Part shown: piece after piece, positions 6,128 to 11,417 of the stretch
Numbering within the stretch: the first letter of the stretch is position 1
Layout of the letters: every line of letters starts with the position of its first letter
From: Actinomycetota bacterium
GTDB taxonomy: Bacteria; Actinomycetota; Actinomycetes; Actinomycetales; Microbacteriaceae
NCBI GenBank assembly: GCA_016870695.1
Contig: VGAV01000043.1
Span: forward strand, 1-11,417
Direction: 5' to 3'
DNA length: 11,417 bases
Notes under the pieces: model-generated
Databases searched by the model: none
What the model saw: the letters and a program-made list of their open reading frames with translations, nothing else
What the model was told of the DNA's origin: nothing
Made by a program: the position numbers and the translations under genes

Positions 6128-7393
6128 ATGCGCACGCTGAGACGGACGGTCGCCGGGCTGTCGGCGGTGGCACTGGCGGCGACCCTCGGGGCCTGCTCCG
6201 CGGATGACGGCGTCCCCACCCTCACCTGGTACATCAACCCGGACGACGGCGGGCAGGCCGAGATCGCGGCCTCCTGCACCGAGGCCGCGAACGGGGCCTA
6301 CCGCATCGAGACGTCGCTGCTTCCGCGCGACGCCGCCTCGCAGCGCGAGCAGCTGGCCCGCCGTCTCGCGGCCAGCGACCGGTCGCTCGACATCATGAGC
6401 CTCGACCCGCCGTTCATCCCCGAGCTGGCCGAGCCCGGGTTCCTCGCCCCGGTGCCGGACACCCTGCAGGACACCGACGGGATCGTGCAGGGCGCGGTGC
6501 AGTCCGCGAGCTGGAACGGCGAGCTGGTGACGGTGCCGTTCTGGGCCAACACGCAGCTGCTCTGGTACCGCGAGTCGGTGGCCGAGGCCGCGGGTCTGGA
6601 CATGTCGCAGCCGGTGACCTGGGACCAGATCATCGAGGTCGCCGAGGACCAGGACAAGCAGATCGGCGTGCAGGGCGCTCTCGCCGAGTCGCTGACGGTG
6701 TGGATCAACGCCCTCGTCGCCTCCGCCGGCGGGCAGATCCTCGAGGACCCGGAGGCCTCTCCGGACGAGATGCAGCTGGGGCTGGAGACCGACGCGGGTC
6801 GCGCCGCCGCGGACATCATCGGACGGATCGGATCGGAGGGGCTCGGCGGTTCGGGACTCCCCACCGCGGACGAGAACGCCAGCATGAACCTCTTCCAGGG
6901 CGACAGCGGATCGTTCATGGTCAACTGGCCCTTCGTATGGCCGGCGATGCAGTCCTCGGATCCCGAGATCATCGACGACCTCGGGTGGGCGGTCTACCCC
7001 CGTGTGGATGCCGCCACCCCGGCGGCTCCGCCCGTCGGCGGCATCAACCTCGGGGTCGGCGCCTACAGCGAGAACACCGACCTCGCCTGGCGGGCGGTGG
7101 AGTGCATCGTGCAGCCCGAGAATCAGGCGCAGTACTTCGTGACGAACGGCAACCCGCCGTCGAACACCGCCGCGTACGACGACCCGCAGGTGCAGGAGCA
7201 GTTCCCGATGGCCGACACGATCCGCGAGTCGCTCGACCTCGGCGCCCCGCGCCCGCAGACGCCGTACTACAACGAGATCTCCATCGGTCTGCAGCGCACA
7301 TGGCATCCGCCGACCGCGGTGAATCCGGACGCGACGCCGGAGACCTCGACGGACTTCATCCTCGCGGTGCTGAGGGGGGAGAGGCTGCTGTGA
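6128..7393 (+). CDS. lpqY: LpqY-like sugar-binding lipoprotein of an ABC importer (probably trehalose)
   Basis: A 421-residue extracytoplasmic solute receptor tethered to the membrane as a lipoprotein: basic RTLRR, hydrophobic core, then lipobox TLGAC with Cys23. It shares with mycobacterial LpqY, as I remember that sequence, blocks such as SQREQLARRLAASDRSLDIM (71-90), NTQLLWYR (141-148), VWINALVASAGG (191-202), VNWPFVW (265-271), GGINLGVG (304-311) and RPQTPYYNEIS (375-385). LpqY binds trehalose and feeds SugABC, so trehalose is the best guess; another alpha-glucoside is possible. As Microbacteriaceae lack mycolates, the role would be uptake of external trehalose rather than mycolate recycling. 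GAGGAGG at 6117-6123 is the ribosome binding site. In the 239-bp gap upstream (5889-6127) I found no convincing promoter or operator. The gene leads a four-gene operon. Confidence 0.85.
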   Translation: MRTLRRTVAGLSAVALAATLGACSADDGVPTLTWYINPDDGGQAEIAASCTEAANGAYRIETSLLPRDAASQREQLARRLAASDRSLDIMSLDPPFIPELAEPGFLAPVPDTLQDTDGIVQGAVQSASWNGELVTVPFWANTQLLWYRESVAEAAGLDMSQPVTWDQIIEVAEDQDKQIGVQGALAESLTVWINALVASAGGQILEDPEASPDEMQLGLETDAGRAAADIIGRIGSEGLGGSGLPTADENASMNLFQGDSGSFMVNWPFVWPAMQSSDPEIIDDLGWAVYPRVDAATPAAPPVGGINLGVGAYSENTDLAWRAVECIVQPENQAQYFVTNGNPPSNTAAYDDPQVQEQFPMADTIRESLDLGAPRPQTPYYNEISIGLQRTWHPPTAVNPDATPETSTDFILAVLRGERLL

Positions 7394-8370
7394 CCGCCGA
7401 GATCGCCGCCACCGGCGCGCTGCGGGCCGACCGGGATCGCCCGGACACCGCGACGAGGCCGAAGAAGCGCCGCTCCGACCGCGCCCGTGCCGAGGCCCGC
7501 CTCGGATGGATGCTCGCCGGGCCGGCGTTCGGGATCATGCTGCTGGTGACGCTGTACCCGATCGTGCAGGCCCTGTGGGACTCACTGTTCAGCCTGCGGC
7601 TCACCGCTCCGGACGACCGCGAGTTCATCTGGTTCCGCAACTACCAGGTCATCCTGGGCGACCCGGCGTTCTGGCAGTCGATGGGGGTGACGCTGTTCAT
7701 CACCGTCGTGACGGTGCTGCTGGAGCTGATCATCGGCTTCGCGTTCGCGCTCGTCATGCATCGCGCGATCAAGAAGCTGCGGGGCTTCGCGCGCACGGCG
7801 ATCCTCGTGCCGTACGGCATCATCACGGTCGTCTCGGCGTTCGCGTTCTTCTACGCCTTCGACATCAACTCCGGCGGGTACGTCAACAGCTGGCTGTCGT
7901 GGGTCCCCGGGTTCGACGAGGATCTCAACTGGTTCGCCTCCCAGAGCACCTCCCTCGTCGTCATCATCCTGAGCGAGGTGTGGAAGACGACGCCCTTCAT
8001 CTCGCTCCTGCTGCTGTCGGGCCTGGCGCAGGTGCCCGGGGACCTGGAGGAGGCCGCGAAGGTCGACGGAGCGACCTCGTGGGAGGTGCTGCGCCGCGTC
8101 ATCCTGCCGAACATGAAGGCCGCGATCATGGTCGCGGTGCTGTTCCGCACGTTGGAGGCGTTCCGCATCTTCGACAACATCTTCATCATGACCGCCGGCG
8201 CGAACGACACGGAGGCGCTGTCGCTGCTGGCGTACAACACCTCGATCGGGCGGCTCGAGATCGGCCTCGGCTCCGCCATCTCGGTGCTGCTGTTCCTCAG
8301 CGTGCTGATCATCGCGGGCATCTTCATCAAGGGGTTCAAGGTGGACCTGTCCGCGGGGAGGAACAGCTGA
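7390..8370 (+). CDS. sugA: ABC sugar transporter permease, MalF/SugA type
   Basis: A 326-residue inner-membrane permease forming half of the translocation channel for the LpqY-like receptor. A charged N-terminal tail of about 38 residues rich in Arg and Lys precedes the first membrane helix (LAGPAFGIMLLVTLYPIV). About six hydrophobic segments follow. The cytoplasmic EAA loop that docks on the ATPase reads EEAAKVDGATSWEVLRRVIL-P, with the conserved EAA, G and closing proline. The GTG start at 7390 overlaps the lpqY stop as GTGA, with a purine-rich GGGGGGAGAGG ribosome binding site just upstream; although the frame is open earlier, that upstream part is antisense-like noise inside lpqY. Length and the paired second permease match carbohydrate importer (CUT1) systems. 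Confidence 0.9.
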   Translation: MTAEIAATGALRADRDRPDTATRPKKRRSDRARAEARLGWMLAGPAFGIMLLVTLYPIVQALWDSLFSLRLTAPDDREFIWFRNYQVILGDPAFWQSMGVTLFITVVTVLLELIIGFAFALVMHRAIKKLRGFARTAILVPYGIITVVSAFAFFYAFDINSGGYVNSWLSWVPGFDEDLNWFASQSTSLVVIILSEVWKTTPFISLLLLSGLAQVPGDLEEAAKVDGATSWEVLRRVILPNMKAAIMVAVLFRTLEAFRIFDNIFIMTAGANDTEALSLLAYNTSIGRLEIGLGSAISVLLFLSVLIIAGIFIKGFKVDLSAGRNS

Positions 8371-9218
8371 TGCGCGCGATGACCTGGCCCCAGCGGATCA
8401 TGTGGCTCGTGATCATCGCGGCCGTGCTCGTGTGGTCGCTGTTCCCGGTCTTCTCGATCGCGATGACGTCGTTCAAGACGCAGGCGGGGCTGTTCTCCGG
8501 GACGCTGCTGCCGGAGGAGTGGACGTGGGAGAACTACGCCACGATCCTCGCGCCGGGCGGGAGCGCCCAGGACCTGTTCCTGCCGGCGCTGCGCAACTCG
8601 ATCGGCATCTCGCTGATCGCGACGTTCATCGCGGTCGTGCTGGCCACCCTGTGCGCGTACGCGATCGCGCGGCTGGACTTCCCCGGCAAGCGGATCATCC
8701 TGACGACGGCGCTGGCGGTGTCGGTGTTCCCGATCGTGTCGATCGTGACGCCGCTGTTCAACCTGTGGCGCGTGGTCGGGCTGTACGACACCTGGCTCGG
8801 CCTGATCATCCCGTACCTGTCGCTGACCCTGCCCATCTCGATCTGGACCCTCGCGGCGTTCTTCCGCCAGATCCCGTGGGAGCTGGAGCAGGCCGCCCAG
8901 GTCGACGGGGCGACGCCGTTCGAGGCGTTCCGCAAGACGGTCGTGCCGCTCGCGGCCCCCGGGGTGTTCACCACCGCGATCATCGCGTTCTTCATCGCCT
9001 GGAACGACTTCGTCTACGGCATCTCGCTGACCTCGACGGATGCCGCCCGGCCGGTGCCGGCAGCCCTGTCGTTCTTCACCGGGGCGTCCCAGTTCGAGGC
9101 GCCGACCGGCGCCATCTCGGCGGCGGCGATCGTCGTCACCATCCCGATCGTCATCGTCGTCGTCATCTTCCAACGCCGGATCGTGTCGGGACTCACGCAG
9201 GGCGCCGTCAAGGGCTAA
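8370..9218 (+). CDS. sugB: ABC sugar transporter permease, MalG/SugB type
   Basis: The second channel subunit, 282 residues. Helix 1 is WLVIIAAVLVWSLFPVFSIA, followed by the periplasmic loop with WTWENYATIL, and the remaining five helices. The EAA loop is EQAAQVDGATPFEAFRKTVV-P. The protein ends in [10 protein letters not shown], a tail common in MalG-type permeases. ATG at 8370 shares one base with the sugA stop (TGATG), and GGGGAGG at 8355-8361 is its ribosome binding site, so translation is coupled. The 3' end of this gene has been duplicated downstream, producing the micro-ORF at 9232-9297. Confidence 0.9.
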   Translation: MRAMTWPQRIMWLVIIAAVLVWSLFPVFSIAMTSFKTQAGLFSGTLLPEEWTWENYATILAPGGSAQDLFLPALRNSIGISLIATFIAVVLATLCAYAIARLDFPGKRIILTTALAVSVFPIVSIVTPLFNLWRVVGLYDTWLGLIIPYLSLTLPISIWTLAAFFRQIPWELEQAAQVDGATPFEAFRKTVVPLAAPGVFTTAIIAFFIAWNDFVYGISLTSTDAARPVPAALSFFTGASQFEAPTGAISAAAIVVTIPIVIVVVIFQRRIVSGLTQGAVKG

Positions 9219-9322
9219 GGAGCAGCACCTCATGGAATCCATCACGCGGATCAGCAGCACTGTGTCGGGTCTGACCCAGGGCGCCGTCGAGGGCTAAAGG
9301 AGCGAGTCATGGCATCCATCAC
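9183..9322 (+). repeat. Imperfect tandem duplication of the sugB-sugC junction
   Basis: Unit A is 9183-9245 and unit B is 9262-9322, separated by 16 bp. Each unit contains the last eleven or so codons of a permease-like tail, a stop codon, a ribosome binding site, a start codon and the first codons of an ATPase-like N-terminus. In the first 36 bases (9183-9218 against 9262-9297) 32 are identical, and in the 14 bases from each ATG 13 are identical. The ribosome-binding linker differs by small indels, so the period is 79 bp on the left and 77 bp on the right. Confidence 0.9.
9232..9297 (+). CDS. 21-residue micro-ORF, chimera of the SugC start and SugB end
   Basis: An ATG at 9232, preceded by GGAG at 9219-9222, opens 21 codons ending in TAA at 9295-9297. 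The peptide starts MESIT, like the MASIT start of the following ATPase, and ends [10 protein letters not shown], like the [10 protein letters not shown] end of the preceding permease. It is thus the piece left between two copies of a duplicated junction. Over the shared tail the differences from the permease are GGA/GGT, CTC/CTG and ACG/ACC (all synonymous) and one AAG/GAG change giving Lys to Glu. This pattern hints that the peptide is translated and constrained, though four differences are too few to prove it. It may otherwise serve only to carry ribosomes to sugC. Confidence 0.45.
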   Translation: MESITRISSTVSGLTQGAVEG

Positions 9323-10583
9323 TCTGAACAAGATCGTCAAGACGTACGACGACGGCTTCACCGCGGTGAAGGGCGTGGACCTCGACATCGCGGACGGCGA
9401 GTTCGTGATCCTCGTGGGGCCGTCGGGATGCGGCAAGTCGACGCTGCTGCGCATGATCGTGGGTCTCGAGGACATCTCCGACGGGGAGCTGCGCATCGAC
9501 GACGAGGTCGTCAACGACAAGGCACCGAAGGACCGGAACCTGGCGATGGTGTTCCAGAACTACGCGCTCTACCCGCACCTGACGGTGTACGAGAACATCG
9601 CGTTCCCGATGCGGCTGAAGTCCAGCGACCTCAGCGACGAGGAGATCGACACGCGGGTGCGGCGGGCGTCCAAGCTGCTGGAGCTGGACGAGCATCTGGA
9701 GCGCAAGCCCGCGAACCTGTCGGGCGGTCAGCGGCAGCGCGTGGCGATGGGGCGCGCGATCGTGCGCAACGCGAGCGCGTTCCTCTTCGATGAGCCGCTG
9801 TCGAACCTGGACGCGAAGCTGCGTGGGCAGATGCGGACGGAGATCGCGCGTCTGCAGCGGTCCCTCGGCATCACGACGGTCTACGTCACGCACGACCAGA
9901 CGGAGGCGATGACCCTGGGTGACCGGGTGGCGGTGCTCCGCCGCGGCGAGCTGCAGCAGGTCGCGAGCCCCCGCGGTCTGTACGACCAGCCGGTGAACCT
10001 GTTCGTGGCGGGTTTCATCGGCTCGCCGCCGATGAACTTCCTCAGCGGCACGGTGGTGCGGGGGGCCGACGGCGATGTGCTGCGCCTGCCCATCGCGGAC
10101 GTTCCGCTCGACGACCGGCTGCGCGCGGCGGTCGAGGGCCGCGACCTGGTGATCGTCGGGGTGCGTCCCGACGCCTTCGAGGACGCGGATGCCACCGAGC
10201 GCGACCTCACGGGCGGGGTGACGACCGAGCTGGACATCGAGATGACCGAGTGGCTCGGCGAGGTGCTCTACGCCTACGTCCCGTACGAGACGGACGCGAC
10301 GGTGAAGGAGAAGTTGTCGGAGCTGGACCGCGACCTGGACGGCGAGAGCCTGCGCACCGAGCTCGTCGTCGCCCTGGATGCCATGAGCACGGTGCGCGCG
10401 GGCGATGCGGCGCGGCTGTGGTTCTCCCCGGATGCGCTGCACCTGTTCGACCCCGAGACGGGGGTCAACCTGACGCGCGACGAGGCGAAGGCGGAGAAGC
10501 TCGAGGAGGACGCCCGCGCGGCCCGGAAGCGTGCGCTGGAGCGGGCGAAGGAGCGCGCGGCGCGCGAGGGACAGCGCGCCTGA
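9309..10583 (+). CDS. sugC: ABC sugar importer ATPase (MalK/MsiK/SugC type)
   Basis: Hydrolyses ATP on the cytoplasmic face to drive the permease pair. It has 424 residues. Motifs in order are Walker [10 protein letters not shown] at 37-45, Q-loop Gln83, signature LSGGQ at 137-141, Walker B AFLFDEP at 157-163, D-loop SNLD at 165-168 and switch His195. The C-terminal TOBE/regulatory part starts near 240 ([10 protein letters not shown]) and carries GVRPDAF at 284-290. Beyond the usual domain end ([15 protein letters not shown]) there is a Lys/Arg/Glu/Ala-rich tail of about 35 residues, likely a helix. AAGGAG at 9297-9302 is the ribosome binding site, 6 nt before ATG. Such ATPases often serve several sugar importers in actinobacteria, but here the gene is inside the operon, as in lpqY-sugABC. 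Confidence 0.93.
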   Translation: MASITLNKIVKTYDDGFTAVKGVDLDIADGEFVILVGPSGCGKSTLLRMIVGLEDISDGELRIDDEVVNDKAPKDRNLAMVFQNYALYPHLTVYENIAFPMRLKSSDLSDEEIDTRVRRASKLLELDEHLERKPANLSGGQRQRVAMGRAIVRNASAFLFDEPLSNLDAKLRGQMRTEIARLQRSLGITTVYVTHDQTEAMTLGDRVAVLRRGELQQVASPRGLYDQPVNLFVAGFIGSPPMNFLSGTVVRGADGDVLRLPIADVPLDDRLRAAVEGRDLVIVGVRPDAFEDADATERDLTGGVTTELDIEMTEWLGEVLYAYVPYETDATVKEKLSELDRDLDGESLRTELVVALDAMSTVRAGDAARLWFSPDALHLFDPETGVNLTRDEAKAEKLEEDARAARKRALERAKERAAREGQRA

Positions 10584-10603
10584 TCCGGCGGGGCCACGAG
10601 TCG

Positions 10604-10896
10604 ATGGGGGAGTGGCGTCCGGACGTCCTCGGGGAGGGGTTCGAGCAGCAGACGCTGCCGCTCGGCCGCGACCCGGAGGGAGAGGTGTGCGCGAGTCCAC
10701 GACGGCGCTCATCTGGAGCGACGCGATGCTGTCCAGCGACTCGGTCCTCGTCGTCGACGACATCGCCCGTGCGGCGACGCGCATCGCGGCGACCGTGACG
10801 ATCTCCCGGGTCGACGGGGCCCTGTACGACGTGTTCCTGTCGGCCCCGGCCGCGCGGGAGGCCGCCTATGCGGCGCTGGCGTCCGGCCTGCGGTGA
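10604..10896 (+). pseudogene. Remnant of an alpha/beta hydrolase with an internal deletion and frameshift
   Basis: Two protein fragments in different frames. The first, from ATG 10604, reads MGEWRPDVLGEGFEQQTLPL and continues to about 10687 as GRDPEGEV. It resembles the N-terminus of actinobacterial alpha/beta hydrolases (PDVLG.GFE..TL.LG.D.EGEV). The second, in the frame of GTG 10687, runs 69 codons to the TGA at 10894-10896 and resembles the C-terminus of the same family. It contains SSDSVLVVDDIA and RVDGALYDVFLSAPAAREAAY. In relatives, as I recall them, the last block is GALHDVFLS with the catalytic His; here it is Tyr. The nucleophile elbow and most of the ~300-residue fold are missing. 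An alternative is a genuine 69-residue gene from GTG 10687 (GGAGGG at 10675-10680 precedes it). The family assignment rests on memory of motifs, not on a search. Confidence 0.6.
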
Positions 10897-10907
10897 CGGC
10901 CGGACGC
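10879..10907 (+). terminator. GC-rich hairpin across the hydrolase-remnant stop codon
   Basis: A perfect 10-bp stem (10879-10888 GCGTCCGGCC with 10898-10907 GGCCGGACGC) encloses a 9-nt loop holding most of the TGA stop region. No T-run follows; the next bases are GGGACTAGCGT. It may end transcription of the importer operon, or be a structured element touching the next promoter, whose -10 starts 5 bp later. Confidence 0.4.
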
Positions 10908-10912
10908 GGGAC

Positions 10913-10918
10913 TAGCGT
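10913..10918 (+). promoter_or_regulatory. Putative -10 box TAGCGT of the acyl-CoA synthetase gene
   Basis: TAGCGT fits the TANNNT class. Unlike the leaderless genes at the left of the window, the start codon lies 22 bp further on and is preceded by a good Shine-Dalgarno, AAGGAG at 10931-10936. Transcription would start near 10925, giving a leader of about 16 nt. No clear -35 was found. Confidence 0.45.
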
Positions 10919-10940
10919 AGGACGGGTTCGAAGGAGTCCC

Positions 10941-11417
10941 ATGAGCCCCACCACCGCCTCTGCGACCGCGCGCTATCGCGCCGCCCGTGACGAGCTGCTC
11001 GCCGCCCGCACCGATCCCGCGCGCGCCGCCGCCTTCGCCTGGCCGCGCTTCGAGGGTCCGTTCAACTGGGCGATCGACTGGTTCGACCCGATGGCGCGGG
11101 GGAACGACCGTCCGGCGCTGATCGTCGTGGACGACGACGGCACTCACCACGAGCGGACGTTCGACGAGCTCGCCCGCCGCTCCGACCAGGTCGCCGCGTG
11201 GCTGGCGTCCCGGGGCGTCGCTCGCGGCGACGCGGTGCTGCTGATGCTGGGCAACCAGGTCGAGCTGTGGGAGTCGATGCTGGCGATCATGAAGCTGGGC
11301 GGGGTGATCGCCCCGACGACGACCGCTCTCGGCCCGGGCGACCTGGCCGACCGCATCGAGCGCGCCGAGATCCGCCACGTCGTCGTCGGAGCCGCGGACG
11401 CCCCCAAGTTCGACGAC
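10941..11417 (+). CDS. AMP-dependent acetyl/acyl-CoA synthetase, N-terminal part
   Basis: The first 159 codons of an adenylate-forming enzyme that would activate a carboxylic acid (acetate or a medium-chain acid) to its CoA thioester via an acyl-AMP. The N-terminus shows FNWAIDWFDPMARGNDRPAL at 41-60, TFDELARRSDQVAAWL at 73-88, GVARGDAVLLMLGNQVELWE at 92-111, and MKLGGVIAPTTTAL at 117-130. These match the start of the medium-chain acyl-CoA synthetase/acetyl-CoA synthetase branch of the AMP-binding superfamily. The ATP-binding signature and C-terminal lid lie beyond the window, so substrate cannot be judged. ATG 10941 has AAGGAG 4 nt upstream. Its own promoter-like -10 suggests it is transcribed apart from the importer operon. 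Confidence 0.85.
   Translation, partial: MSPTTASATARYRAARDELLAARTDPARAAAFAWPRFEGPFNWAIDWFDPMARGNDRPALIVVDDDGTHHERTFDELARRSDQVAAWLASRGVARGDAVLLMLGNQVELWESMLAIMKLGGVIAPTTTALGPGDLADRIERAEIRHVVVGAADAPKFDD

Noticed and set aside
5695..6207. 170-codon plus-strand open frame across the island and the lpqY start
   Set aside because: It overlaps the secreted-protein gene on the other strand and runs into lpqY in another frame; no ribosome binding site and low-complexity product.
9183..9322. Attachment site or mobile-element footprint at the repeated junction
   Set aside because: The copies are a local duplication of coding ends with diverged third positions; no integrase, IS or tRNA is present.
9294..10784. 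496-codon minus-strand open frame opposite sugC
   Set aside because: Antisense shadow of an ABC ATPase with all motifs intact; no ribosome binding site or recognisable domain.

Overview
The window is about 70% G+C. It uses GTG and ATG starts, has densely packed genes, and four genes start right after a TAGNNT -10 box with no leader. Together with the gene content (menaquinone synthesis, FprA-type ferredoxin reductase, an LpqY/SugABC-like sugar importer) this points to a high-GC Gram-positive actinobacterium, most likely Microbacteriaceae (Microbacterium-like). That placement is inference from composition and gene order.

Left block (1-5240), respiratory quinone and redox: an isochorismate synthase (menF) on the minus strand may run off the left edge by only a stop codon. 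It is divergent from a DUF402 gene. On the plus strand follow the demethylmenaquinone methyltransferase menG, a long-chain trans-polyprenyl diphosphate synthase that probably makes the menaquinone side chain, and an FprA-like NADPH-ferredoxin reductase. A strong inverted repeat (5200-5238) closes this block from both sides.

Middle island (5248-6127), lower G+C and atypical codons: a two-gene minus-strand operon with an ATGA overlap encodes a secreted protein with eight cysteines and a hydrophobic glycine-rich C-terminus, then a 66-residue two-helix membrane protein. Neither is recognised. The layout resembles an exported peptide with a membrane partner and is the most likely new system here, but function is unknown.

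Right block (6128-10583), sugar ABC importer: a lipoprotein closely resembling mycobacterial LpqY, two permeases overlapping by 4 nt and 1 nt, and a MalK/SugC-type ATPase. Between the second permease and the ATPase lies an imperfect ~62-bp tandem duplication of the gene junction. It has created a 21-codon micro-ORF whose start matches the ATPase gene and whose end matches the permease gene, and its differences from the parent permease tail are mostly synonymous.

Right end (10604-11417): what looks like an alpha/beta-hydrolase gene reduced to its N- and C-terminal ends in different frames, then the first 159 codons of an acetyl/acyl-CoA synthetase with its own promoter-like -10 and Shine-Dalgarno. 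No tRNA, rRNA, CRISPR array, IS element or phage gene was seen.
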